In this document: in pieces, positions 32,569 to 44,218 of the stretch
How positions within the stretch are numbered: the first letter of the stretch is position 1
How the letters are laid out: each line of letters begins with the position of its first letter
Notes under the pieces: generated by a model
What the model saw: only the letters and a program-made list of their open reading frames with translations
Database searches by the model: none
Told to the model about the DNA's origin: nothing
Source of the DNA: Nocardioides palaemonis
GTDB taxonomy: Bacteria; Actinomycetota; Actinomycetes; Propionibacteriales; Nocardioidaceae
Assembly (NCBI RefSeq): GCF_018275325.1
Contig: NZ_JAGVQR010000004.1
Coordinates: 868,001-932,000, forward strand
DNA length: 64,000 bases
Direction of reading: 5' to 3'
Position numbers and translations under genes: made by a program

Positions 32569-34098
32569 TCAGCCCTTCTGGAACATGTTGAGCATCCGCC
32601 GGGTGACCAGGAAGCCACCGAAGACGTTGATGCTGGCGAGCAGGATCGCGATCCCGGCGATCACCTGGACGGCGACGTTGTCGACGGGCGCCTGGAGGAT
32701 CGCGCCGACCACGATGATCCCGCTGATGGCGTTGGTGACGCTCATGAGCGGCGTGTGCAGCGCGTGGTGGACGTTGCCGATGACGTAGAAGCCGATCACC
32801 ACCGCGAGCACGAAGACGGTCAGGCTGGGCAGGAAGCTCGCCGGCGCGGCGGTCGCGAGGGCGAGGAACAGCACCGCGGCCAGCCCGGCGGCGTACCACC
32901 GCCGGCGGGGGTCCGGTGGCGCCTTCGCGGGCGCGGGCTCCGGTGCGGCCGGGGCGGTGGTGGTCGGCGCGGCCGAGACCTGGACCGGCGGCGGGGGCCA
33001 CATGGTCGCCCCGTCCCGCGTGACGGTGATGCCGCGCTGGATGACGTCGTCGAGGTCGAGGGTGAGCCGCCCGTCCTTCTCCGGGGTGAGCAGCGTGAGC
33101 AGGTTGACGACGTTGGTGCCGTAGAGCTGGCTGGTCTGGGCCGCGAGGCGCCCGGCGAGGTCGGTGTAGCCCAGGACGGTCACGCCGCCCGCGGTGACCA
33201 CCTTCTCGTCGGCCACGGTCGCCGCGACGTTGCCGCCGTTGGCCGCGGCCATGTCGACGACGACCGAGCCGGGGCGCATCGCCGCGACCGTCTCGGCGGT
33301 GACCAGGAGCGGTGCGGGGCGCCCGGGGATGAGCGCGGTCGTGATGACGATGTCGGCGGCGCGCGCCTCCTCGTCGTACATCGCCGCGGTCGCGGCCTCC
33401 TGCTCGGCGGTCATCTCCTTGGCGTAGCCGTCGGAGGAGACCTCCTGCTCCATCTCGACCGTGACGAACTGTGCGCCCATCGACTCGACCTGCTCGGCCA
33501 CCTCGGGGCGTACGTCGAACGCGCGCACCACCGCGCCCAGCGAGCCCGCGGCACCGATGGCGGCGAGACCGGCGACGCCGGCACCGACGACGAAGACCCG
33601 CGCCGGCGGGACCTTGCCGGCGGCGGTGACCTGGCCGGTGAACAGCCGGCCGAACTCGTGCGCCGCCTCGATCACCGCGCGGTAGCCGGCGACGTTGGCC
33701 ATGCTGGACAGCACGTCCATCGACTGCGCCCGCGAGATGCGGGGCACCGCGTCCATCGCGAGCGCGGTCACGCCGGCCGCCGCGAGGCGCTCGACGAGCT
33801 CGGGGCTGCGCGCGGGTGCCAGCAGGCCGACGACGGTCGCGCCGGGCCGCAGCCGCGCGAGCTCCTCGTCGGAGGGCGCGTTGACCTTCACCACGACGTC
33901 GCTGGACCACACGTCGTCGGAGGACCCGACGGTGACGCCCGCGTCGGCGTACGCCGTGTCGGGTTGGTCGGCCGCGGCGCCCGCGTCCTGCTCGACGACG
34001 ACGTCGTAGCCGAGGGCGGCGAGCCGGGAGGCCGTGGTCGCGGTGGCCGCGACCAGCGTCTCGCCGGGACGGGACTCGCGGGGGATGCCGATGCGCAC
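32569..34098 (-). CDS. pntA: NAD(P) transhydrogenase subunit alpha PntA (single chain)
   Basis: The 509-residue protein joins the NAD(H)-binding domain (about 1-375, starting VRIGIPRESRPGE, with VFVVGAGVAGLAAIGAAGSL) and the membrane domain (about 410-509, ending FLVTRRMLNMFQKG). In many bacteria these are separate PntAA and PntAB; here they are fused as in E. coli. A Pro/Ala-rich linker (about 380-405) connects them. The enzyme transfers hydride from NADH to NADP+ using the proton gradient. The GTG at 34098 has AGGAGG five to six bases upstream. Confidence 0.96.
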   Translation of the reverse strand: MRIGIPRESRPGETLVAATATTASRLAALGYDVVVEQDAGAAADQPDTAYADAGVTVGSSDDVWSSDVVVKVNAPSDEELARLRPGATVVGLLAPARSPELVERLAAAGVTALAMDAVPRISRAQSMDVLSSMANVAGYRAVIEAAHEFGRLFTGQVTAAGKVPPARVFVVGAGVAGLAAIGAAGSLGAVVRAFDVRPEVAEQVESMGAQFVTVEMEQEVSSDGYAKEMTAEQEAATAAMYDEEARAADIVITTALIPGRPAPLLVTAETVAAMRPGSVVVDMAAANGGNVAATVADEKVVTAGGVTVLGYTDLAGRLAAQTSQLYGTNVVNLLTLLTPEKDGRLTLDLDDVIQRGITVTRDGATMWPPPPVQVSAAPTTTAPAAPEPAPAKAPPDPRRRWYAAGLAAVLFLALATAAPASFLPSLTVFVLAVVIGFYVIGNVHHALHTPLMSVTNAISGIIVVGAILQAPVDNVAVQVIAGIAILLASINVFGGFLVTRRMLNMFQKG

Positions 34099-34231
34099 TG
34101 CTGCCTCCTGCGTGGGGCACGGGTGTCTGGCCGCGCTCAACGTACCGAACACCGAGTGCCTGCCACGGGAGTCTCAGGTGACCGTCGTCACTCGCCCCGC
34201 GGTTGGATCGATCCATGCGCGGCCGCCGGGC

Positions 34232-34313
34232 GGCTTCGCACCCGGGACTCGTGCTTCGCACCTGAGATCTCGGGTGCGAAGCACGAAAGTCCCCGGATAT
34301 CCGGGGACTTTCG
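34232..34313. repeat. Dispersed 82-bp palindromic repeat, GGATATCC family, copy 1
   Basis: Two nested palindromes: GTGCTTCGCACC (34251-34262) pairs with GGTGCGAAGCAC (34273-34284) around GAGATCTC, and a perfect 30-base palindrome centred on GGATATCC spans 34284-34313. The reverse complement aligns along its whole length with 45557-45638. The element lies downstream of upp and upstream of pntA. Confidence 0.9.
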
Positions 34314-34334
34314 AGGAGGGCGAGAAGAGCGAGG

Positions 34335-34976
34335 TCAGTGCGCGACGCCGTAGAGCCGGTCGCCGGCGTCGCCGAGGCCCGGGACGATGTAGCCCTTGTC
34401 GTTGAGCTTCTCGTCCTGGGCGGCGGTGACGACCGTGACCGGGACGTCGAGGCCCTCGAGGCCGGCCTCGAGGTTGGCGACGCCCTCGGGGGCGACGAGC
34501 AGGCAGATCGCGGTGATGTCGTCGGCGCCGCGGTCGGTGAGGAACCGGATCGCGGCGGCGAGCGTGCCGCCGGTCGCGAGCATCGGGTCGAGGACGTAGC
34601 ACTGGCGCCCGGACAGGTCCTCGGGCAGGCGCTCGGCGTAGGTCGACGCCTCGAGGGTCTCCTCGTTGCGGACCATGCCGAGGAAGCCGACCTCGGCCGT
34701 CGGCAGCAGCCGCATCATCCCGTCGAGCATGCCGAGTCCGGCCCGCAGGATCGGGACCACCATCGGCTTGGGCTGGGCGAGGTAGACGCCGGTGGTCGGG
34801 CCGACCGGGGTGGTGATGCCCATCGGCTCGACGCGCACCTCGCGGGTCGCCTCGTAGGCGAGGAGGGTGACCAGCTCGTCGGTCAGCCGACGGAAGGTCG
34901 GGGAGTCGGTGTCCTGGTCGCGGAGGACCGTGAGCTTGTGGGAGACGAGGGGGTGGTTCACCACGTGCAGGCGCAT
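34335..34976 (-). CDS. upp: Uracil phosphoribosyltransferase
   Basis: Upp converts uracil and PRPP to UMP in pyrimidine salvage. The 213-residue product has the usual opening MRLHVVNHPLVSHKLTVLRD, the PRPP-binding CYVLDPMLATGGTLAAAIRF (about 127-146) and the uracil-binding end KGYIVPGLGDAGDRLYGVAH. AGGG lies nine bases before the ATG at 34976; another ATG two codons upstream is too close to that site. It is divergent from the TadA-associated gene. Confidence 0.97.
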   Translation of the reverse strand: MRLHVVNHPLVSHKLTVLRDQDTDSPTFRRLTDELVTLLAYEATREVRVEPMGITTPVGPTTGVYLAQPKPMVVPILRAGLGMLDGMMRLLPTAEVGFLGMVRNEETLEASTYAERLPEDLSGRQCYVLDPMLATGGTLAAAIRFLTDRGADDITAICLLVAPEGVANLEAGLEGLDVPVTVVTAAQDEKLNDKGYIVPGLGDAGDRLYGVAH

Positions 34977-35109
34977 GGTCATCACCCTAGTGGGCGGGAG
35001 CCGTGCGGATCGAGGCAGGAGCGCGCGGGACCGGGTGCGGAAGAGGGTTGGCGGGCCTCCGCGTTTCTGCGACTCTGGACGGGTCAGACGACGCGTGGGG
35101 AGGTGTGCC

Positions 35110-35595
35110 GTGACCGAGCAGAGCGCCGAGGTCGACTTCGCGCTGGCCGCCTTCCGCGAGGACGGCGCCTGGCAGCTGCAGGACATCGCCTCGCCCGCCT
35201 TCGACTCCGTCGAGTCGCTGAGCCACGCACTGCGCCGGCTCCCCGGCGACGCCGGCGCCGTCGCGATGGTGGCGGTCGACGAGGACTTCTTCGTGCTGGT
35301 GCGCGTCGACGGGCCCAGCACCCGCGTCCTGCTCTCCGACGTCACCGCGGCCGACGAGTGGGAGCTGGCGCAGTCGGCCATCGACTTCCTCGGCCTGCCG
35401 CCGCCGGAGGACGACGACGTCGAGGTGCCGGCCGGCGACCTCGACCTGCTCGCCGACCTGGGGCTGCACGCGATCGACCTCGGGGCGCTCCTCGACGACG
35501 TCGAGCTCTACCCTGACGAGGTGCTCTCCGACATCGCGGGCCGGCTCGGCTTCGGCCAGCTCTTCGACGACACCGTCGGACTGACGTCTGCATGA
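35110..35595 (+). CDS. tRNA adenosine deaminase-associated protein
   Basis: The 161-residue acidic protein belongs to a small actinobacterial family found just upstream of tadA. Family traits include EVDFALAAFREDGAWQLQDI, then VRVDGPSTRVLLSDVTAADE, an acidic linker PEDDDVEVPAGD and the end GRLGFGQLFDDTVG. GGGGAGG precedes the GTG. Its stop overlaps the tadA ATG by four bases, so the two are made together and may interact. Its biochemical role is unknown. Confidence 0.88.
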   Translation: MTEQSAEVDFALAAFREDGAWQLQDIASPAFDSVESLSHALRRLPGDAGAVAMVAVDEDFFVLVRVDGPSTRVLLSDVTAADEWELAQSAIDFLGLPPPEDDDVEVPAGDLDLLADLGLHAIDLGALLDDVELYPDEVLSDIAGRLGFGQLFDDTVGLTSA

Positions 35596-36041
35596 CGTAC
35601 GAGGACGCGATGCGCCTGGCCCTGGCCGAGGCGCGGTCGGCGCTCGTCGGTGACGACGTGCCGGTCGGCGCCGTCGTGCTCGACGAGGCCGGCGCCGTCC
35701 TCGGCACCGGCCGCAACACGCGCGAGGCCGAGGGCGACCCGACGGGTCACGCCGAGGTGGTCGCGCTGCGTGCCGCCGCGGCCGCCCGCGGCGGGTGGCG
35801 CCTCACCGGGTGCACGCTGGTCGTGACCCTGGAGCCCTGCACCATGTGTGCCGGCGCCCTCGTCCTCGCCCGCGTCGACCGGCTCGTGTTCGGGGCGTAC
35901 GACGACAAGCTGGGCGCCGTCGGCTCGCTCTGGGACGTCGTGCGCGACCGTCGGCTCAACCACCGCCCCGAGGTGGTGGGCGGTGTGCTCGCCGAGGAGT
36001 CCACCGCGCTCCTCGACGGCTTCTTCGCCTCCCGCCGCTGA
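35592..36041 (+). CDS. tadA: tRNA-specific adenosine deaminase TadA
   Basis: TadA converts A34 to inosine in tRNA-Arg(ACG). The 149-residue product has the zinc-deaminase motifs: HAEVVAL with the proton-shuttling Glu (about 54-60) and EPCTMCAGAL with the two zinc Cys (about 84-93). The closing part RLNHRPEVVGGVLAEESTAL is also typical of TadA rather than of cytosine or guanine deaminases. Confidence 0.94.
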   Translation: MTYEDAMRLALAEARSALVGDDVPVGAVVLDEAGAVLGTGRNTREAEGDPTGHAEVVALRAAAAARGGWRLTGCTLVVTLEPCTMCAGALVLARVDRLVFGAYDDKLGAVGSLWDVVRDRRLNHRPEVVGGVLAEESTALLDGFFASRR

Positions 36042-36089
36042 CGTCCGCCGGGCCGGGGCGGGGCGGGGTGGCCCCCTGCGCCGGGCCGG

Positions 36090-36184
36090 GGTAGTCCAGT
36101 GGCCAACCGCTGTCCTGGACACCCCGGGACGACGCCTGGCCACTGGACTACACCCCCGGGACGACGTCTCGCCACTGGACTACC
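36090..36184. repeat. Dispersed palindromic repeat, AGTCCAGTGGC family, copy B
   Basis: GGTAGTCCAGTGGCC at 36090 pairs with GGCCACTGGACTAC at 36139-36152, and a second reverse copy, GCCACTGGACTACC, closes the element. The final CTA of that unit is the stop codon (TAG) of eda on the minus strand. It lies between the convergent tadA and eda genes. Confidence 0.88.
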
Positions 36185-36842
36185 CCGCGAGGGCGGCGGC
36201 CTCCCGCGCCCGGCGCTCGACCTCGGCCCAGTCGCCGCGGGCGACGACGTCGGCGGGCGTGAGCCACGAGCCGCCGACGCAGCCGACGTTCGGGAGGGCG
36301 AGGTACGCCGGGGCCGAGGCGGCGGTGATGCCGCCGGTCGGGCAGAACCGCGCGTCCGGCACCGGGGCAGCCACGGACTTCAGCCAGGGCGCGCCGCCGG
36401 CGGCCTCGGCGGGGAAGAACTTCATGTCGGTGAAGCCGGCCTCGAGGACCGCGAGCACCTCCGACACCGTCGAGGTGCCGGGCAGGAACGGCAGGCCGGT
36501 GTCGGCCATCGCGCCGAGCAGCGCGGGGGTGGCACCGGGCGAGACGAGGAACTGCGCGCCGGCGTCCTGGGCGAGCTTGGCCTGCCCCGGGGCGACGATC
36601 GTGCCGGCGCCGACGAGGATCTCGGGCACCTCGGCGGCGATGGCGGCGATCGCGTCGAGGGCGACCGGCGTGCGCAGGGTGAGCTCGATGGCGGGCAGGC
36701 CGCCCGCGACGAGGGCACGGGCGAGCGGGACGGCGTGGGCGAGGTCGTCGACGACGACGACCGGCATGACCGGGACGACGTCGAGGACCGACCTGGTGAC
36801 GGACTGGGTGGAGCCGGTCGAGGGCTCAGGCGTGCTGGACAA
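36180..36842 (-). CDS. eda: KDPG/KHG aldolase
   Basis: Eda splits 2-keto-3-deoxy-6-phosphogluconate into pyruvate and glyceraldehyde-3-phosphate, the last step of the Entner-Doudoroff route. The 220-residue product has the catalytic Glu in PAIELTLRTPVALDAI, the phosphate-site VGAGTI, the Schiff-base Lys in DMKFFPAEAAGG and RFCPTGGI, as well as GGSWLTP. The frame needs a TTG start at 36842; GGAGG lies six bases upstream, supporting it, and an ATG 25 codons in would cut the first strand. It overlaps edd by 17 bases. Its stop codon falls in a repeat. Confidence 0.94.
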   Translation of the reverse strand: MSSTPEPSTGSTQSVTRSVLDVVPVMPVVVVDDLAHAVPLARALVAGGLPAIELTLRTPVALDAIAAIAAEVPEILVGAGTIVAPGQAKLAQDAGAQFLVSPGATPALLGAMADTGLPFLPGTSTVSEVLAVLEAGFTDMKFFPAEAAGGAPWLKSVAAPVPDARFCPTGGITAASAPAYLALPNVGCVGGSWLTPADVVARGDWAEVERRAREAAALAG

Positions 36843-38696
36843 CGGGGACCTCCGGGCTGGGCATGTCGAACGCGGGGAAGACGCTGGCGCCGGCGTCGGC
36901 CGGCCCGACGGTGGCGCGGAACGCGGCGAACAGCTCGCGTCCGGTGCCGGCGAACTCCTCGCCGACCGGTGCGCGGCCGGTGGACGGACGGTGCCGCAGC
37001 GCGTCCTCGTCCTCCACGAGCAGCCGGCCCGACACGGCGTCGACGGTGAGGACGTCGCCGTCGACGACGCGCGACAGCGGTCCGCCGAGCGCGGCCTCGG
37101 GCGTGACGTGGATGGCGGCGGGCACCTTGCCGGAGGCGCCGGACATCCGGCCGTCGGTGACGATCGCGACCCGCTGGCCGCGGTCCTGGAGCACGCCGAG
37201 GGCGGGGGTGAGCTTGTGCAGCTCGGGCATCCCGTTGGCCGCCGGCCCCTGGTAGCGGATGACTGCGACCAGGTCGCGGCCGTCGAGGCGACCCTCGGCG
37301 AAGGCGGTGAGGAAGTCGGCCTGGTCGTCGAAGACCAGCGCGGGCGCGGTGACGACCCGGTGCTCGGCCTTCACCGCGGACGTCTTGATGACGGCCGTGC
37401 CGAGCGGACCGGTGAGCACCTTGAGGCCGCCGTCCGCCGAGAACGGGTCGTCGGCCGGGCGCAGCACGTCGTGGTCGAGGCTGGCCTTGGGGCCCTCCTC
37501 CCAGGTCAGGTCGTCCCCGCGCAGCACCGGCTCGCGGGTGTAGAGCGACAGCCCGTGCCCGGCGACCGTGCGTACGTCCTCGTGCAGCATCCCTGCGCCG
37601 AGCAGCGTGTGGACGAGGAACGCGATGCCGCCGGCGGCGTGGAAGTGGTTCACGTCGGCCTGGCCGTTGGGGTAGATCCGGCACAGCAGCGGGACGACGG
37701 CTGACAGGTCGGACAGGTCCTGCCACGTGAGCGCGATCCCGGCGGCGCGCGCCATCGCGACGAGGTGGAGCGTGTGGTTCGTCGAGCCGCCGCTGGCGAG
37801 CAGCGCGACGCACGCGTTGACGATCGTCCGCTCGTCGACGAGCTCTCCGACCGGCGTCGGCTCGCCGCCTTGCCGGGTGATCGCGACGGCCCGCGCGGCG
37901 GCGGCGCGGGTGAGCGCCTCGCGCAGCGGCGTACCGGGGTTGACGAACGACGAGCCCGGCAGGTGCAGGCCCATGACCTCCATCAGCAGCTGGTTGGAGT
38001 TGGCGGTGCCGTAGAAGGTGCAGGTGCCCTTCGAGTGGTAGGACGCCGCCTCCGCCTCGAGCAGCTCCTCGCGGGTCGCCTTGCCCTCGGCGTGCAGCTG
38101 GCGCACCCGCGCCTTCTCGCCGTTGGGCAGCCCCGAGGGCATCGGACCGGCGGGCACGAAGACCGTCGGCAGGTGGCCGAAGGACAGCGCGCCGATCAGC
38201 AGGCCGGGGACGATCTTGTCGCAGACGCCGAGCAGCAGCGCGCCGTCGAACATGTCGTGGCTCAGCGCGATCGCGGTCGACATCGCGATCACGTCGCGGC
38301 TGTAGAGCGAGAGCTGCATGCCGTCGCGGCCCTGGGTGATGCCGTCGCACATCGCCGGCACGCCGCCGGCGACCTGGGCGAGCCCACCCGCACGGACCGC
38401 GGCCTTCTTCAGCACCGGCGGGTAGTCGACGAACGGCTGGTGGGCCGAGAGCATGTCGTTGTAGCTCGTGACGATCGCCAGGTTGGGCTTGGTGCGCCCA
38501 CGCAGCGCGGTCTTCTCGGTCGGCTCGCTCGCGGCGAACCCGTGGGCGAGGTTGGCGCAGCCGAGGTCGGTGCGCGCGGCCGGACCGGTGCCGGCGGCGG
38601 CCCGCACCCGGGCGAGGTACGCCGCGCGGCTGGCGCTGCTGCGCTCCACGATGCGGGCCGTCACCTCGGCGACGACGGGGTGGATCTGCTGGTGGC

Positions 38697-38700
<4 letters not shown>
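36826..38700 (-). CDS. edd: 6-phosphogluconate dehydratase
   Basis: Edd dehydrates 6-phosphogluconate to KDPG. The 624-residue product is a member of the IlvD/Edd family and carries an iron-sulfur cluster. Characteristic stretches are IVTSYNDMLSAHQPFVDYPP, GGVPAMCDGITQGRDGMQLS, LLGVCDKIVPGLLIGA and GTCTFYGTANSNQLLMEVMG, with Cys at the expected cluster positions. The C-terminal part contains VTDGRMSGASGKVPAAIHVT. It overlaps zwf by four bases and eda by 17. Confidence 0.95.
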
Positions 38701-40199
<1,499 letters not shown>

Positions 40200-40205
40200 T
40201 CGTCC

Positions 40206-40279
40206 ACCGTAGAGGACGTTGGGTCTTTTGTGATCCCTTGTTCGGTCTTTTTCGTGCATAAGTAGGCGGGGCTTAGGAT
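40206..40279. promoter_or_regulatory. Bidirectional zwf / ROK control region with direct-repeat operator
   Basis: This stretch is clearly more AT-rich than its surroundings. GGTCTTTTGTG (40222-40232) and GGTCTTTTTCGTG (40244-40256) form a direct repeat whose starts are 22 bases, about two helical turns, apart. They lie between the -10-like hexamers of zwf (TACGGT, minus, 40206-40211) and of the ROK gene (TAGGAT, 40274-40279). This is where a ROK repressor would block both promoters. Confidence 0.5.
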
Positions 40280-40286
40280 CCCCACG

Positions 40287-41465
40287 ATGAACGAGACCGC
40301 CGGCGACCTGCTCGCCCTGCTGCGCAGCGGACGCGCCCACACGCGCTCCGACCTGCGCCGCCTCACGGGCATGTCGCGCACCGCCGTCGTCGCCCGGGTG
40401 AGCGCGCTGTCCGAGGCGGGGCTCGTGCTGCTCGGCGAGGAGCTCGCGAGCACCGGCGGCCGCCCGCCCGGCAGCCTGGTCTTCGACGTCCACGCCGGGG
40501 TGGTGCTGGCCGTGGCCATCGGCCGCTCCCGCAGCCAGCTCGCGACCTTCGACCTCGGCGGCACCGAGCTCGGCTCGGTGTCCGTCGAGCACACGGTCGG
40601 GGCCGGCCCCGACGAGGTGATGCCGCCCCTGGCCGAGGAGCTCGCCGGGCTGGTCCGCGACGCCGGGCGTCCCGTGCTCGGCGTCGGGCTGAGCCTGCCC
40701 GGCACGGTCGACCCGGTCCGGGCGGTCAGCATCGACTCACCGGTCATGGCCGGCTGGGACGGCGTCGACCTCGCGCCGTACCTCTCCTCCGTCACCGACG
40801 CCCCGCTCCACGTGGGCAACGACGCCGACGTGCTCGCGCTGTCCGAGCGCCTGGGCCATGCCGCGTCCTACGACGACCTGCTGGTCCTCAAGGTCTCCAC
40901 CGGCCTCGGCCTGGGCATCATCGCCGACGGCCGGGTGGTCAGCGGGCACCTCGGCGGGGCCGGCGAGATCGGGCACGTCCGGACCGAGGCAGCCGCAGGC
41001 CGGGCGTGCCGCTGCGGCGGCGAGGGCTGCCTGGAGACCGTCGCCGGCGGCTGGGCGCTGGTGGCCCAGTTCGTCGAGCGCGGCCACGAGGCCAGCCACG
41101 TCCGCGACCTCACCGCGCTCGCGCTCAGCGGCGACGCCGACGCCAAGGCGATGCTCCGCGAGAGCGGGCGGCTCGTCGGGGAGGTGGTGGCCATGGCCAT
41201 CACGCTGCTCAACCCGCACGCCCTGGTCGTCGGTGGCGACATGTCGGCCGCCTTCGACGTCTACGCCGCCGGACTGCGCGAGAGCATCTACGCCCGCGCG
41301 ACCGCGATGGCCACCCGCGACCTGCAGGTGCTGCCGTCGACCTACGGCGACCGCGCCGGCCTGGTCGGCTGCGCGGTGCTGGCGCTCGACAACGCGCTCG
41401 CACCGGCCGCCGTCGACGCGATGCTGCTCGAGGGCGTCCGCCTCGGCGACACCGTCGACGACTGA
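40287..41465 (+). CDS. ROK-family transcriptional repressor
   Basis: The 392-residue protein combines an N-terminal winged helix (about 5-60, with HTRSDLRRLTGMSRTAVVAR) and a sugar-kinase-like ROK domain. The zinc motif of ROK proteins is present as ACRCGGEGCLET (about 236-247), and VSTGLGLGIIADGRVVSGHL marks the nucleotide/sugar region. Such regulators respond to glucose or related sugars. The ATG is seven bases after TAGGAT with no ribosome-binding site, so it is probably leaderless. Divergence from zwf-edd-eda suggests that it controls that operon. Confidence 0.92.
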   Translation: MNETAGDLLALLRSGRAHTRSDLRRLTGMSRTAVVARVSALSEAGLVLLGEELASTGGRPPGSLVFDVHAGVVLAVAIGRSRSQLATFDLGGTELGSVSVEHTVGAGPDEVMPPLAEELAGLVRDAGRPVLGVGLSLPGTVDPVRAVSIDSPVMAGWDGVDLAPYLSSVTDAPLHVGNDADVLALSERLGHAASYDDLLVLKVSTGLGLGIIADGRVVSGHLGGAGEIGHVRTEAAAGRACRCGGEGCLETVAGGWALVAQFVERGHEASHVRDLTALALSGDADAKAMLRESGRLVGEVVAMAITLLNPHALVVGGDMSAAFDVYAAGLRESIYARATAMATRDLQVLPSTYGDRAGLVGCAVLALDNALAPAAVDAMLLEGVRLGDTVDD

Positions 41466-41484
41466 CCGCTCGCGCCGCGCGGCG

Positions 41485-41490
41485 TACGCT
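41485..41490 (+). promoter_or_regulatory. -10-like hexamer for leaderless acetyltransferase gene
   Basis: TACGCT ends seven bases before the ATG at 41498 and no Shine-Dalgarno sequence is present. Confidence 0.35.
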
Positions 41491-41497
41491 CGCCGCC

Positions 41498-41968
41498 ATG
41501 ACGCAGGTCCGCCGCGCGACCCCGGCCGACGCCGGCGTGCTCGCCCGGCTGCTGTGGGACTTCAACACCGAGTTCGACTCCGAGACCGACCCGGCCGCCG
41601 TGCTGGCGGTGCGCTTCGAGCGGCTGCTGGACCTCGCGACGGCGTACGCGGTGCTGGCCGAGGACGACGCCGACGCGGTGGGCTTCGCGCTGGTCACGCT
41701 GCGCCCGGCGATCTGGTTCGACGGGCCGGTCGCCACCCTCGACGAGCTCTACGTCGTGCCCCGCCTCCGCTCGGCCGGGATCGGCACGCAGGTGCTCGAC
41801 CTCGCCCGCGCCCTGGCCCGCGAGGCGGGCGCCCCCGAGATGCACATCAACGTCGACGAGGTCGACGCCGATACCCGGCGCTTCTACGAGCGGCACGGCT
41901 TCGTCACCGTCGAGGACGGCACCGACTGGCGGATGCTCTGCTACGTCGGGAGCACGCTCGCTGGTTGA
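41498..41968 (+). CDS. GNAT family N-acetyltransferase
   Basis: The 156-residue product has the GNAT fold: the N-terminal VRRATPADAGVLARLLWDF, motif A as LDELYVVPRLRSAGIGTQVL (about 80-99, acetyl-CoA pyrophosphate loop) and the C-terminal EVDADTRRFYERHGFVTVE. The substrate is unknown. The last codons, LAG and TGA stop, lie inside the repeat cluster that begins at 41959, so the present C-terminus was shaped by the repeat. It faces the DUF779 gene. Confidence 0.88.
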   Translation: MTQVRRATPADAGVLARLLWDFNTEFDSETDPAAVLAVRFERLLDLATAYAVLAEDDADAVGFALVTLRPAIWFDGPVATLDELYVVPRLRSAGIGTQVLDLARALAREAGAPEMHINVDEVDADTRRFYERHGFVTVEDGTDWRMLCYVGSTLAG

Positions 41969-42212
41969 GGTGGTTCGCTGGTTGAAGAGGTTCGCTGGTT
42001 GAGGTGCGAGGAGCGCCAGCCCGCCTCGCTGGTTGAGGTGCGAGGAGCGCCAGCGACGAGCCTCGAAACCTGCGACACCGCGACCGAGTGGTTTCGAGGC
42101 TCGCTCCGCTCGCACCTCAGCCACCGAGGGATCCGCTCGCACCTCAACCACCGAGGGATCCGCTCGCACCTCAACCACCGAGCGCTCCGCTCGCACCTCA
42201 ACCACCGAGGGA
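41959..42212. repeat. Composite GGTTGAGG repeat cluster with four 27-bp tandem units
   Basis: CGCTGGTTGA occurs at 41959, 41976, 41993 and 42027, spaced by 17, 17 and 34 bases. A hairpin follows with 14-bp arms CGAGCCTCGAAACC (42057-42070) and GGTTTCGAGGCTCG (42090-42103). Then come four 27-bp tandem units starting TCCGCTCGCACCTCA at 42105, 42132, 42159 and 42186. The right half is the inverted form of the left. The flanking convergent genes both take their TGA stops from it. Confidence 0.92.
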
Positions 42213-42583
42213 GAGGGCGAGCTGCTCCTCGTCGGTCAGCAGTCGCGAGCGGGTCAGGAACCTGACGCCCTCCGGCGCCTCGAGCGAGAAGCCGGCACCG
42301 CGGCCGGGCACCACGTCGATGGTGAGGTGGGTGTGGCTCCAGTACGCGAACTGCGCCGCCGACATCCACACCGGCACCGCCCGCTCGAGGCCGACGTCGA
42401 GGTCGCCGAGGTGCACGTCGGAGCCGCCGACGCGGAACTCGCCGTCGGGGTAGCACATCGGCGCGGACCCGTCGCAGCAGCCGCCGGACTGGTGGAACAT
42501 CACGGGGCCGTGGAGGCCGGTGAGGCGGCGGACCAGGTCTGCCGCCTCACCGGTGATCGCGACCCGGGAGGGTGGTGACGGCA

Positions 42584-42584
<1 letters not shown>
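42198..42584 (-). CDS. DUF779 domain protein
   Basis: The 128-residue product belongs to DUF779, a family usually encoded next to aldehyde dehydrogenases. It has the conserved FHQSGGCCDGSAPMCYPDGE (about 31-50) with paired Cys, which suggests metal or redox chemistry, and later FAYWSHTHLTIDVVPGRGAG. The ATG overlaps the aldehyde dehydrogenase stop by one base. Its stop codon lies in the 27-bp tandem repeat. The biochemical role is not established. Confidence 0.9.
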
Positions 42585-44107
<1,523 letters not shown>

Positions 44108-44218
44108 GTGCTGCTCCAGGGTGCGTGGGGACGTGACCGTCGTCACGCTAGGAACGCGCACGTTGCGATGACGTTGCAGCGCCGCTCGTCCCCTGCCGCC
44201 CCCGGCCCGCGGGGGGGG

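Noticed and set aside
40344..40820. Minus-strand open frame opposite the ROK gene
   Set aside because: Low-complexity Ser/Thr/Arg-rich product opposite a clear ROK coding sequence.
42105..42212. Possible CRISPR array (four 27-bp repeats)
   Set aside because: The units are directly tandem with no spacers and no cas genes nearby; it is a tandem repeat within a dispersed element.
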